A stretch of DNA of 32,675 bases from an uncultured bacterium (GTDB lineage Bacteria; Cyanobacteriota; Vampirovibrionia; Gastranaerophilales; Gastranaerophilaceae), in assembly GCA_947073645.1 (NCBI GenBank), contig CAMTMK010000021.1, positions 1 through 32,675 on the forward strand. Reading direction: 5' to 3'. The position numbers and the translations under genes were made by a program. Below, piece after piece: positions 1 to 7,086 of the stretch. Position 1 is the first letter of the stretch. Each line of letters begins with the position of its first letter. The notes under the pieces were generated by a model. The model did not search any database. It was not told the origin of the DNA and saw only the letters and a program-made list of their open reading frames with translations.

Positions 1-453
1 ATTCCCGTAATAAACACTAAAGAAATTTATAAACAATACTGCTCAGAAGATTAAAAAGTAAAATTTATTGTTACTACTGACTTATATATGTATGACACAA
101 TTATTATTCCTAAAGATACTGAAATATACGGTTATATCGAAAAAATTAATGACCCCGTTATAGGCACAAATGCCTCTATGAAAATAAGGCTATCCAAAAT
201 ATTATGCAAAGACGGATGCGAAATCCCTATAAAAGGTTATCTTTACAATGCAAACAATAACACATTTGGCGGAGGAATTTCCGAACCCGTAAAATACACC
301 AAAATGTCACACCGCCAAAGCAGATTTCACTATACAACACTACAGGTAAAACCTGTATACGAAAGAAAAATGGGAACCCATACCACAATAGAAACAGGTT
401 CAAACGAAATAGTAGTATTGACTGCTCCGGCTCAAATAATCCATACACCTTAA
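1..453 (+). pseudogene. Envelope protein fragment interrupted by in-frame TAA
   Basis: The frame is open from the window edge, hits TAA at 52-54, and then stays open to the stop at 451-453. The ATG at 88 has no Shine-Dalgarno sequence and lies inside what looks like a continuous domain. Residues read straight after the TAA (KVKFIVTTDLY) align without gaps to NVSLALGSDFY of the next gene product (504-1241), and the similarity continues through the IPI-containing strand and the C-terminal end. The stop replaces a position that is Gln (CAA) in the paralogue, so a CAA to TAA nonsense change is the simplest reading. Function is unknown, probably a secreted or periplasmic beta-rich protein. The 5' end lies outside the window. 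A short protein restarting at 88 remains possible. Confidence 0.6.
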
Positions 454-457
454 CAAA

Positions 458-486
458 TTGACTTTATTTGAGCAGTGTACTAAAAT
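458..486 (+). promoter_or_regulatory. Sigma-70-type promoter for the 504 gene
   Basis: TTGACT at 458-463 and TAAAAT at 481-486 are separated by exactly 17 bases, with the start codon 17 bases after the -10 box. This gives a short leader that retains the GAGG ribosome site. It implies that the 504 gene is transcribed independently of the broken gene upstream. Confidence 0.6.
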
Positions 487-503
487 ATCCACGAGGTTAA
501 ATT

Positions 504-1241
504 ATGAAAAAAATATTATTGGGAACTATTCTTTTAATCGGAACTACAGCTGTTTCAGCACCAAATTTTGACTATTCTCAAAATAATCCTGCTCCGATTT
601 ATAACCAGAATAATTATAATCTTCCGACACAAACAGTCAGTGCAAATCATACTTTAAAAGGAAGCGTAGTTACTGTACCTGCAGGTCAAAATATTTCTGC
701 AGTTGTTACTGCTCCAATAAGTTCCGCAAATGCTATGATGGGTCAAAATGTATCCCTTGCCTTAGGTTCTGACTTTTACCATAACGGAAACTTAATTGCT
801 CCGGCAGGAAGCTCTGTAACAGGCACGGTAATTGAAGTTTCAAAAGCAAAACACGGAAGTATTAACGGGAAATTACTTCTAAGATTTACTCAAATCATAA
901 CACCATACGGAATTCAAATACCAATTTCAGCAGTAGTTAAAACGACTGATAATACTGGAGTTTTGGTAGGCGGAACTAAAATGGATGTTGCAAAAAACTA
1001 CGGTAAAGATGTTGCTGTAGGCGCAAGTGCAGGAGCATTGGCAGGTGTTATAATTTCACCTCTGGCAGGCGGTAATGTCGGTAAAGGTACAGCTCTGGCA
1101 ACAGCAGTAGGTGCAGGAGGCGGAGTTGTCAAATCAATATGGGATAAAGGAAACGATGTTGAAATTCCTGCAAATTCGGCAATTCAACTTGTGTTAACAC
1201 AGCCTATTACGGTTAATCCTGCAATTTATAACAATTATTAG
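504..1241 (+). CDS. Secreted glycine-zipper-containing envelope protein
   Basis: Protein of 245 residues with an N-terminal signal peptide (MKKILLGTILLIGTTAVSA, cleavage near residue 19). Residues 50-150 form a beta-rich region with the pattern IAPAGSSVTGTV followed by ITPYGIQIPISAVV. A Gly/Ala-rich stretch at about 165-210 resembles a glycine zipper that could insert in or pack against a membrane. The start at 504 follows a GAGG ribosome site. It is paralogous to the broken gene at 1-453. The next gene downstream begins the TonB-like/ExbBD operon, so an envelope role is plausible. I do not recognise a named family, and the function is unknown. Confidence 0.7.
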   Translation: MKKILLGTILLIGTTAVSAPNFDYSQNNPAPIYNQNNYNLPTQTVSANHTLKGSVVTVPAGQNISAVVTAPISSANAMMGQNVSLALGSDFYHNGNLIAPAGSSVTGTVIEVSKAKHGSINGKLLLRFTQIITPYGIQIPISAVVKTTDNTGVLVGGTKMDVAKNYGKDVAVGASAGALAGVIISPLAGGNVGKGTALATAVGAGGGVVKSIWDKGNDVEIPANSAIQLVLTQPITVNPAIYNNY

Positions 1242-1253
1242 TAAGTCGGGTAA

Positions 1254-1283
1254 TAATTTTATTTTTGGTTTAAAATAAAATTA
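1254..1283. repeat. AT-only inverted repeat upstream of tonB-like gene
   Basis: Twelve-base perfect arms at 1254-1265 and 1272-1283 flank a 6-base loop. The stem contains only A and T. It lies between the secreted-protein gene and the TonB-like gene, where it could be a weak terminator or an operator. There is no long U run after it, so an operator is at least as likely. Confidence 0.4.
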
Positions 1284-1310
1284 CTTCATATCAGACATTG
1301 GGGAAAGAAA

Positions 1311-2468
1311 ATGTCCTTATTAGGAAAATATATAGACGATACAAAAGAAAATGAGTTAAATTCAAGTTACACACCGCCTGCGGTTTTGAAAAACAAGGAA
1401 GATTTAAGTTTGGAAAAATCAATGGCGATATCAACAGGGTTGCACATTACAATACCTGCATTGATTGCGCTTATAGGTTTGATTTTAACTCTTTTGGGTA
1501 TTAGTATTACCCTATTTGATAAACCAAAACCAAAAATGAACGATATTGAATTTGTACTTGTAGACAAAGAAGATACACCGATTAACAAAAATACACCGTA
1601 TCGTTCTGACAGAAATTCACGTGCAGGCGGACATCATGACCCAACAAGGAAAGTTTCTATGCCGTCACCGACACCTGGTGCACCAACACAGGCTTCTCAG
1701 CCGGCAAAACAACCTGCTAAACAAAATCCTGTACAAAAAATTGTTCAACAGGTAACTCAGCAGCAGCCAAAACCTGCACAAAAACAGACACAAGCACCTC
1801 AACAGGTTCAAAAACCACAGCAGGCAAAACCCGCGCCTCCAACAGCGCGACCATCTATAAAACCGCCGACAACACCAAAACCGGCAGTAAAACCGACTTC
1901 ACCGTTCACAGTTCCGGTTCCAAAAGGCGGAACAGGAACAGGTAAATATACAACAGGACCAATAAGCGGTTCCGGTACTTCTGCAAAAGGCGGAGGGGGA
2001 ACTTCATCTCCAACAGGAGCAGGCAAATATACCCCCGGCCCATCACTCGCACCAACCGGAGGCTCAGGAAGTAAACTTGCGAAAGGCTCAGGCGGAGGGG
2101 GAACAGGCGGAGTTGGCAATCCGGGTCCTGGAAATCCTAACGGCAGACCGGGTATTGATGCTATCAGAGAACCTGATTTCGGCCCATACATGAGAGATTT
2201 GCAAAAACGTATTAAAATGAACTGGGATCCACCAAAAGGCAACGAAAGCAAACGTGTTGTTCTGCTTTTCAAAATTGCAAAAGACGGCAGATTACTGTCT
2301 TGCAGTGTCTTTAAATCATCAGGATTACCGGGAGCAGATAAAGCAGCGATTAATGCAGTTCAGGCAACAGCACCTTTCAGACCGCTTCCGCCTGAATTCA
2401 AAGGACAAAGTATAGATATTCAATTTACGTTTGATTACAACGTATTTGGAGCATCAGGATATAATTAG
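1311..2468 (+). CDS. TonB/TolA-like energy transducer
   Basis: Protein of 385 residues. A cytoplasmic N-terminus of about 44 residues is followed by one membrane helix (about 45-69). A long Pro/Gln/Lys-rich and then Gly/Ser-rich linker (about 110-285) can span the periplasm. The C-terminal domain (about 290-380) has the TonB_C pattern: helix MRDLQKRIKMNW, strands KRVVLLFKIAKDG and SIDIQFTFDY, and the ALQATAPF-like segment NAVQATAPFRPLP. Such proteins transmit proton-motive-force energy from ExbB/ExbD to the outer envelope. Start chosen at 1311 after GGGGAAAG. ExbB and two ExbD genes follow directly. TonB and TolA cannot be separated by sequence inspection alone. Confidence 0.85.
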   Translation: MSLLGKYIDDTKENELNSSYTPPAVLKNKEDLSLEKSMAISTGLHITIPALIALIGLILTLLGISITLFDKPKPKMNDIEFVLVDKEDTPINKNTPYRSDRNSRAGGHHDPTRKVSMPSPTPGAPTQASQPAKQPAKQNPVQKIVQQVTQQQPKPAQKQTQAPQQVQKPQQAKPAPPTARPSIKPPTTPKPAVKPTSPFTVPVPKGGTGTGKYTTGPISGSGTSAKGGGGTSSPTGAGKYTPGPSLAPTGGSGSKLAKGSGGGGTGGVGNPGPGNPNGRPGIDAIREPDFGPYMRDLQKRIKMNWDPPKGNESKRVVLLFKIAKDGRLLSCSVFKSSGLPGADKAAINAVQATAPFRPLPPEFKGQSIDIQFTFDYNVFGASGYN

Positions 2469-2523
2469 GGAGCGTGTTGCTCAAACTTAATAAAGACAAT
2501 TAAAAGAAAAGAGGATAAAAATT

Positions 2524-3171
2524 ATGGAACTATTATGGAACTCAATTGCAATGGACTGGCCTGTATTATTACCGATTTTTGTATGTTCAATTTTGGTAGT
2601 AGCGGTTATTATCAACAGACTTTCTTATTACAAAAAAAATAAAAGAGATGTTATGCTTGTTATCAAAGGGCTGCAAAAAGAATTGATTAACAACAACCTT
2701 GAAGGCGCAAGAAATGTTGCAATGCAATGCGGCGGTGTTATCGGCGGAATTGCCGAAGAAGCTGTAAGAATTCTTGATGAGCAAAAAAGCGGATTTTCAA
2801 GAGCATTTGATATTTCAGCTTCACTTACCACAAGAAACCTTGAAAACCACTTAACAATTCTTGGTACAATCGGCGGTGTAGCTCCATTTTTAGGTTTGTT
2901 CGGTACTGTTGTAAGAATTCTTTTCACCTTCCAAGATTTGGCAGGACAAGGAAACCAATCTGCAGCGGTTGCATCAGGTATCGCATCAGCATTGATTGCT
3001 ACAGCATTCGGTCTTGGTGTTGCGATTGTTGCGGTAATCTTCTACAACTCATTCCAATCAATCGTAAAACGCTACGAAGACGATTTCCAATTAATTAAAT
3101 TGTTATTCTTAAGCTTTGTAGATTCAAAAGACGAATCAACAACTCCGTCTAATGCAAATATTTCATTATAG
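2524..3171 (+). CDS. exbB: ExbB/TolQ family proton channel subunit
   Basis: Protein of 215 residues with three predicted membrane segments (about 13-32, 115-137 and 148-180). The C-terminal part carries the MotA/TolQ/ExbB signature, including TIGGVAPFLGLFGTVVRI and ASGIASALIATAFGLGVAI. It should form the pentameric channel around an ExbD/TolR dimer and drive the TonB-like protein. The start follows GAGGATAAAAATT. It sits 55 bases after the TonB-like gene and 9 bases before the first ExbD gene, so it is clearly in the same operon. The length is typical for TolQ/ExbB proteins. Confidence 0.9.
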   Translation: MELLWNSIAMDWPVLLPIFVCSILVVAVIINRLSYYKKNKRDVMLVIKGLQKELINNNLEGARNVAMQCGGVIGGIAEEAVRILDEQKSGFSRAFDISASLTTRNLENHLTILGTIGGVAPFLGLFGTVVRILFTFQDLAGQGNQSAAVASGIASALIATAFGLGVAIVAVIFYNSFQSIVKRYEDDFQLIKLLFLSFVDSKDESTTPSNANISL

Positions 3172-3180
3172 GTATAAAAA

Positions 3181-3630
3181 ATGGGAATGAAGACTAACAA
3201 GGGCAAAGAAGCTCTTTTTACAGAAATCAATATAACTCCGTTAACAGATATTTTCTTGGTACTGTTAATCATTATGATGGTTGTAGCACCGACATTCCAG
3301 TCAAACGATACATCTATTGCAATGCCTGAGATTAACAGCGGAGTTGCGATAGAACAGCATAATGCAACTGTTTCGGTTACAAAAGAAGGAGATATGTATC
3401 TTAACGGCACCCCTGTAACTGAAGAAAATCTTGTATCGGAACTCGTTGCCCTGAAAGACAAAATTGAAAAACCCGAACTTGTCGTAAAAGCTGACGAAAA
3501 GGTAAAAAGTGCGAAGATAATGGAAATTATGAATTCTGCACAAGATGCAGAATACAAAAAACTTATCGTAGCGGGCGAGCCTTTAAGCAAAAAAGAACAA
3601 AAAGAACTGAAGAAAAATCAAGAGGGATAA
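3181..3630 (+). CDS. exbD: ExbD/TolR family protein (first copy)
   Basis: Protein of 149 residues with one N-terminal membrane helix containing the proton-carrying aspartate of the family (D23 in PLTDIFLVLLIIMM). A periplasmic domain follows (about 45-149) with the usual DGxxYLNG-like element, here EGDMYLNGTPV. The C-terminus is longer and more charged (KKEQKELKKNQEG) than in the second copy. The stop is immediately followed by the start of the second ExbD gene with no spacer, which suggests translational coupling and a heterodimeric ExbD pair. Confidence 0.9.
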   Translation: MGMKTNKGKEALFTEINITPLTDIFLVLLIIMMVVAPTFQSNDTSIAMPEINSGVAIEQHNATVSVTKEGDMYLNGTPVTEENLVSELVALKDKIEKPELVVKADEKVKSAKIMEIMNSAQDAEYKKLIVAGEPLSKKEQKELKKNQEG

Positions 3631-4023
3631 ATGAGCAGAAATCGAGATTCATTCAACGAAATAAATATAACACCTTTGACAGATATCTTTTTGGTTCTGT
3701 TGATTATTATGATGGTAATCGCTCCAATGCTTGACCAGCAGGGGTTAAACCTTACCGTTCCCGAAAATGTTGCAGAGGAACAGGTTAAAAATAAAGAAAC
3801 CAAAATTATGACAATTATGGTTGATGCAAGTGATAATTTTTATCTTGACGGTGAACAAGTTCCTCTTGCCAACCTTGAAAATACAATAAAATCACAGGTT
3901 AAAAATTATCCTGACGGGCTTTTGATTAAGACCGATGCAGATTCTTCCCACGGCGCAATGGTAAAAGTTATGGACAGCGCAAGAAATTCAGGCATAACAA
4001 GCATTTCCGTAGACCAAATTTAA
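3631..4023 (+). CDS. exbD: ExbD/TolR family protein (second copy)
   Basis: Protein of 130 residues. The membrane helix again carries the essential aspartate (D18 in PLTDIFLVLLIIMM), and the rest is a TolR/ExbD periplasmic fold with the segment DNFYLDGEQVP. Its ATG directly abuts the stop of the first copy, and its ribosome site GAGGG is inside the upstream gene. The two copies are almost identical around the helix but differ in the periplasmic part, which argues for separate roles in one complex. The last bases overlap the stop codon of a convergent small ORF. Confidence 0.9.
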   Translation: MSRNRDSFNEINITPLTDIFLVLLIIMMVIAPMLDQQGLNLTVPENVAEEQVKNKETKIMTIMVDASDNFYLDGEQVPLANLENTIKSQVKNYPDGLLIKTDADSSHGAMVKVMDSARNSGITSISVDQI

Positions 4024-4187
4024 TCAGTCCAAATAGAGTTTCCGTCTGCAACATCAAAAAATCTTTTCATTTTATCAGAAACTGTATCTTCAGAAAAAAT
4101 CGGATTTAATTTTGGTGTAACAGGTTTTGCCATTGCATCCAGTTTATTGATACTTTGTTTATAACTTTCAAAATCAACTATCTTCAT
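4020..4187 (-). CDS. Small hypothetical protein, 55 residues
   Basis: An ORF on the minus strand starts at ATG 4187-4185, reads MKIVDFESYKQSINKLDAMA onward and ends FFDVADGNSIWTD. It is preceded by a purine-rich AGAGAG ribosome site 5-6 bases upstream. It overlaps the stop codon of the convergent exbD gene and is divergent from ftsH. The composition is that of a normal soluble protein, with no membrane segment and no motif I recognise. Evidence for coding is the ribosome site, the protein-like composition and the otherwise empty gap. Function is unknown. Confidence 0.6.
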   Translation of the reverse strand: MKIVDFESYKQSINKLDAMAKPVTPKLNPIFSEDTVSDKMKRFFDVADGNSIWTD

Positions 4188-4316
4188 AATTTCTCTCTCT
4201 GTATAAATAAAAACATCACCGTACAGGTGATTTCATAAAATCCTGTTTTATTTACAATTCTTAAAGCAATATCACCGATTTTTGAGATATAATAAGAAAA
4301 AAAGAGAGAGGTATAT
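4188..4316. promoter_or_regulatory. Divergent regulatory region before ftsH
   Basis: The gap between the 55-residue ORF (leftward) and ftsH (rightward) holds two short perfect inverted repeats: ATCACC/GGTGAT at 4215-4231 and ATAAAA/TTTTAT at 4235-4251, each with a 5-base spacer. A TATAAT at 4288-4293 is a good -10 candidate for ftsH, but no convincing -35 box is seen. The repeats are possible operator sites. No heat-shock operator is recognised with confidence. Confidence 0.4.
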
Positions 4317-6209
4317 ATGAAAAAAAATCAATCTGCAGGAATGTATATAGTCTTAGGCATAGTGATACTTGCGTTTGCATCTTCATTTATAATGTCAAGT
4401 CCTGCAACAAAAACTGAAGAAATTTCTTATTCAAACTTTTTGGAAAGACTTGATAACGGAGAATTCAGCAAGATAGAAAAAGCAGATGACTTTTTGATTG
4501 CAATACCTAAAAATCAACCAGAGGCTGAAAAACCAACAGTAACTCCAACTGTTGACAATCCGTTTGGTATCCCGCAGACAAAAGCGCCTGCATTAAAATA
4601 TAAAGTTTTAACACCTGCATATGATCCTGAATTAATGAAAAGACTTGATAATTCAACATCAGACGTTCAGGTTACAAGAGATACCGACCCGTCAAAAGCA
4701 TTCGGCAATGCTTTAAGCTTCCTGCTTTTACCGATATTATTTTTTGTATTTCTTGCAGTTATGGCAAAAAGTATTCAAGCAGGCGGTTCTCAAGCAATGT
4801 CATTCGGCAAGAGCAAAGCAAAAATGCTTCTTGACAGCAAAGTAAAAACAACTTTTAAAGACGTTGCAGGGATAGACGAGGAGAAAAAAGAACTTGAAGA
4901 AATCGTTGACTTCTTAAAAAACGGTGACAAATATATTAAATTAGGCGCAAAAATTCCTAAAGGCGTACTTCTTGTAGGGCCTCCGGGAACAGGTAAAACC
5001 TTGATGGCAAAAGCTGTTGCTGGTGAAGCTGGTGTTCCGTTCTTCTCAATCAGCGGTTCAGACTTTGTTGAAATGTTTGTCGGTGTTGGTGCAAGCCGTG
5101 TAAGAGATTTGTTCGAACAGGCTAAAAAACACCAGCCTTGTATTATATTTATTGACGAAATAGACGCTGTCGGCAGACAACGTGGTGCAGGTATGGGCGG
5201 CGGACACGACGAACGCGAACAGACACTTAACCAACTGCTTGTTGAAATGGACGGTTTTGACGGAAACACAAATATTATCGTAATCGCTGCAACAAACAGA
5301 CCTGACATCTTGGATAACGCATTGTTAAGACCAGGACGTTTTGACAGACAAATTTATATTAATGCACCTGACGTTAGAGGCAGAGAACAGATTTTGAAAG
5401 TTCACGCTAAAAACAAAAAACTTGATGAAGCTGTTGATTTAAAAACTCTTGCAAAACGTACACCGGGCTTTACGGGTGCAGATTTGCAGAATTTACTTAA
5501 CGAAGCTGCATTGCTTGCTGCAAGAAACAATAAAGACTTAATTTCTATGGACGATATTGATAATTCAATCGACAGAGTAATCGCAGGTATCGAAAAGAAA
5601 AGCAAAGTTATGACAGATGAGGATAAAGAATTAACATCTTATCACGAAGTCGGTCACGCGCTTTTGGCAAAACTTTTGAAAGACGCTGATGAGCTTCACA
5701 AAGTTTCTATCATCCCTCGCGGATATGCACTTGGTGTAACTTGGACAAAACCGAAAGACGAAAAAGTTCACACCAATAAAGCGAAATTACTTGCACAGAT
5801 TACCGTATCACTCGGCGGACGTGCAGCAGAAGAAATTATTTACGGTAAAGACCGCGTTTCAACAGGCGCATCACAAGATTTAATCAACGTAACAAATATC
5901 GCAAGAAAAATGGTTACAGCTTGGGGTATGTCTGACAAATTGGGCAACATGGCTTACGGCAAAAACCAAGAAAACGTCTTTATGGGCAGAGATTTCGGAC
6001 ACCAAAGAGATTACTCGGAACAGGTTGCTTTTGAAATTGATGAAGAAATGAAACGCATAGTTGACGAAAAATACGAAGAAGCAAAACGTATGTTGAGCGA
6101 AAACCGCGATATGCTTGAAGCTATTGCAAAAGAGCTTCTCGACAAAGAAACAATCGAAGACAAAGAGTTTGAAGAAATTATGAATAGGGTTAGAGGAAGC
6201 GAGGTTTAA
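4317..6209 (+). CDS. ftsH: ATP-dependent zinc metalloprotease FtsH
   Basis: Protein of 630 residues, usual length for FtsH. Two membrane helices (about 8-27 and 129-152) flank a small periplasmic domain. The AAA+ module has Walker A GPPGTGKT at 221-228, Walker B with D280-E281, and second-region-of-homology arginines R341 and R344. The protease domain has the zinc site HEVGH at 443-447 and the third ligand D521 in TGASQDL. It degrades damaged or short-lived membrane and cytoplasmic proteins. The start follows GAGAGAGG about 6 bases upstream. All key residues are present. A terminator overlaps its stop codon, so it is probably monocistronic. Confidence 0.97.
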   Translation: MKKNQSAGMYIVLGIVILAFASSFIMSSPATKTEEISYSNFLERLDNGEFSKIEKADDFLIAIPKNQPEAEKPTVTPTVDNPFGIPQTKAPALKYKVLTPAYDPELMKRLDNSTSDVQVTRDTDPSKAFGNALSFLLLPILFFVFLAVMAKSIQAGGSQAMSFGKSKAKMLLDSKVKTTFKDVAGIDEEKKELEEIVDFLKNGDKYIKLGAKIPKGVLLVGPPGTGKTLMAKAVAGEAGVPFFSISGSDFVEMFVGVGASRVRDLFEQAKKHQPCIIFIDEIDAVGRQRGAGMGGGHDEREQTLNQLLVEMDGFDGNTNIIVIAATNRPDILDNALLRPGRFDRQIYINAPDVRGREQILKVHAKNKKLDEAVDLKTLAKRTPGFTGADLQNLLNEAALLAARNNKDLISMDDIDNSIDRVIAGIEKKSKVMTDEDKELTSYHEVGHALLAKLLKDADELHKVSIIPRGYALGVTWTKPKDEKVHTNKAKLLAQITVSLGGRAAEEIIYGKDRVSTGASQDLINVTNIARKMVTAWGMSDKLGNMAYGKNQENVFMGRDFGHQRDYSEQVAFEIDEEMKRIVDEKYEEAKRMLSENRDMLEAIAKELLDKETIEDKEFEEIMNRVRGSEV

Positions 6210-6223
6210 AACCTCGCTTTTTT
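6199..6223 (+). terminator. Rho-independent terminator of ftsH
   Basis: Nine-base arms GCGAGGTTT (6199-6207) and AAACCTCGC (6209-6217) are followed by six T residues. The left arm overlaps the last codons of ftsH, and the TAA stop lies within the hairpin. Confidence 0.85.
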
Positions 6224-6224
6224 A

Positions 6225-6440
6225 TTACGGAAATATTTTTTTAATATTCCAAGTTGCATCTCCAATAAGTTTTGAAGCATAAATATATGCGTGCGCTTCT
6301 TCATCCAGACTGTTATATTTTAATGCATTAAATAACAAATCATTAACACATTCTATTTTATCTATTTCAATTTTAACAACTTTGAGTTTTGTTTCGTCAT
6401 CAATCTCAATCAAATCATCCATATTCATGTAGTCAATCAT
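6225..6440 (-). CDS. Small acidic protein of regulator module A
   Basis: The protein starts MIDYMNMDDLIEIDDETKLK and has 71 residues. The ATG at 6440 has a clear AGGAG ribosome site in the mRNA; the longer upstream reading has none and crosses the promoter palindrome. It is acidic with a predicted helical C-terminal half (about 30-68) and no membrane segment. It is transcribed divergently from the XRE repressor gene at 6531, and its promoter -10 box lies inside a 38-base palindrome, so repression by that regulator is likely. I do not recognise the family; an antitoxin-like or partner role is speculation. Confidence 0.65.
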   Translation of the reverse strand: MIDYMNMDDLIEIDDETKLKVVKIEIDKIECVNDLLFNALKYNSLDEEAHAYIYASKLIGDATWNIKKIFP

Positions 6441-6459
6441 TTTAGTCTCCTTTCTCAGA

Positions 6460-6511
6460 TATTCAACTATAATTGTATATACAATTATAGTTGAATACAC
6501 ATATTTGTCAA
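6460..6511 (-). promoter_or_regulatory. 38-base palindromic operator overlapping a consensus promoter
   Basis: Bases 6460-6497 form a perfect palindrome with 19-base half sites. On the minus strand TTGACA (6511-6506) and TATAAT (6489-6484) are separated by 16 bases, a near-ideal promoter for the 71-residue protein; its -10 box is in the right half of the palindrome. For the XRE gene on the plus strand a weaker TTGTAT (6473-6478), N17, TACACA (6496-6501) is possible. Protein binding at the palindrome could therefore control both directions. Confidence 0.75.
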
Positions 6512-6530
6512 GTAGTGCAATAATAAAAAT

Positions 6531-6746
6531 ATGGACAAACAAACAGTTCTAAAGAAAATAAGTAAAAACATACAACAAGTCAGAAAAGAAAAAGGCTATA
6601 CTCAAGAAAGTTTTGCTGAAAAAATGGATGTTTCTTGGAGCTATGTTTCAAAATTAGAATCAGGTATATTAAATTTATCATTGGGCAAAATTGTAGAACT
6701 TGCAGATTATTTAGAAGTTGATGTAAAAGTTTTACTTAAATTATAA
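6531..6746 (+). CDS. XRE-family HTH repressor of module A
   Basis: A stand-alone helix-turn-helix protein of 71 residues. The HTH_3 domain covers about residues 9-65, with the typical TQESFAEKMDVSWSYVSKLE scanning and recognition helices followed by LSLGKIVELADYLEV. There is no additional effector domain. The start at 6531 lacks a recognisable ribosome site; an AATAAT 6 bases before it could make the mRNA leaderless. It likely binds the adjacent 38-base palindrome and represses itself and the divergent small gene. The promoter of the downstream RNA/peptide unit begins within its last codons. Confidence 0.88.
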   Translation: MDKQTVLKKISKNIQQVRKEKGYTQESFAEKMDVSWSYVSKLESGILNLSLGKIVELADYLEVDVKVLLKL

Positions 6747-6747
6747 G
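6718..6747 (+). promoter_or_regulatory. Putative promoter of sense RNA, module A
   Basis: TTGATG (6718-6723) and TATAAG (6742-6747) with an 18-base spacer lie across the end of the XRE gene. A transcript starting near 6754 would run about 190 bases to the terminator at 6890-6945. The boxes are near-consensus but not perfect. The RNA could also be made by read-through from the XRE promoter. Confidence 0.4.
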
Positions 6748-6759
6748 GGCAGCCCTGAA

Positions 6760-6809
6760 AACCTCCGACGTCACAACATATAGTGATAGATATGGGCGGA
6801 AAGGAGGTT
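6760..6809 (+). promoter_or_regulatory. Ribosome-site-sequestering leader hairpin, module A
   Basis: AACCTCC at 6760-6766 is perfectly complementary to GGAGGTT at 6803-6809, which contains an ideal Shine-Dalgarno sequence placed 4-8 bases before the ATG at 6814. Pairing would hide the ribosome site in the full-length RNA. Such occlusion is known from many type I toxin mRNAs; here it is inferred from sequence only. Confidence 0.5.
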
Positions 6810-6813
6810 AAAG

Positions 6814-6891
6814 ATGAAACTAAGAGCAATTAAAAAAGCTCTACTGGTAATAGAGCTTTTAATTAAATTGATTTTAGTAGTAATCAATTAA
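6814..6891 (+). CDS. 25-residue hydrophobic peptide (candidate type I toxin)
   Basis: The ORF reads MKLRAIKKALLVIELLIKLI and ends LVVIN: a basic N-terminus followed by an unbroken hydrophobic stretch long enough for one membrane helix. An AAGGAGGT ribosome site, the strongest in this region, lies just upstream. The ORF contains two inverted repeats (6834-6843/6851-6860 and 6866-6873/6882-6889), and its TAA forms the base of the terminator stem. These features match membrane-active type I toxins in general design. The alternative is a purely structural RNA with an accidental ORF. No homologue is recognised. Confidence 0.5.
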   Translation: MKLRAIKKALLVIELLIKLILVVIN

Positions 6892-6939
6892 GGGGTGATA
6901 CAGTTGGTTAAGTTCTAGCGGTGCTTAGCCAACTCCCTT
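6832..6939 (-). ncRNA. Putative antisense RNA, module A (about 108 nt)
   Basis: The promoter at 6946-6973 would start a transcript near 6939 running left. The RNA would begin with AAGGG, contain the complement of the sense terminator stem, and end at the inverted repeat 6834-6860, which on this strand is followed by six U residues (6837-6832), a terminator arrangement. It would be complementary to most of the peptide ORF and to the 3' end of the sense RNA. The layout is like RNAII of par/fst loci. Existence is predicted, not shown. Confidence 0.5.
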
Positions 6940-6945
6940 ATTTTT
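6890..6945 (+). terminator. Terminator of sense RNA, module A
   Basis: The outer stem is AAGGG (6890-6894) with CCCTT (6935-6939). The inner stem is 6902-6912 with 6924-6934, eleven pairs around an 11-base loop, followed by five T residues. One inner pair is U-G in the sense RNA; the same position is C-A on the opposite strand. The structure therefore fits the sense transcript better. Confidence 0.65.
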
Positions 6946-6973
6946 ATTATAACCTATTTTCAAAAAATTTCAA
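6946..6973 (-). promoter_or_regulatory. Antisense promoter, module A
   Basis: On the minus strand TTGAAA (6973-6968) and TATAAT (6951-6946) are separated by 16 bases. The promoter points into the peptide ORF from its 3' side. The same promoter type occupies the same place in module B. To its right, 6974-7086 holds only a GTGCC/GGCAC hairpin at 7003-7015 and the short CGTGCGTAGCAC repeat at 7063-7074. Confidence 0.6.
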
Positions 6974-7086
6974 GCCCTTTCTTGGTTGCTCGCGTTTAAC
7001 GGGTGCCAAAGGCACTTTCCATATAAGATATTGAAAAATTTTACCAATATTTAATATAGCTACGTGCGTAGCACCTCGCAATCCGC

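Noticed and set aside
52-54. TAA recoded as glutamine
   Set aside because: TAA ends many intact genes here (ftsH, exbD, pgk and others), so general recoding is excluded; a local nonsense change is simpler.
1808-2272. Minus-strand Pro/Gly-rich ORF opposite the TonB-like gene
   Set aside because: Mirror of the repetitive linker codons; no ribosome site and no independent motif.
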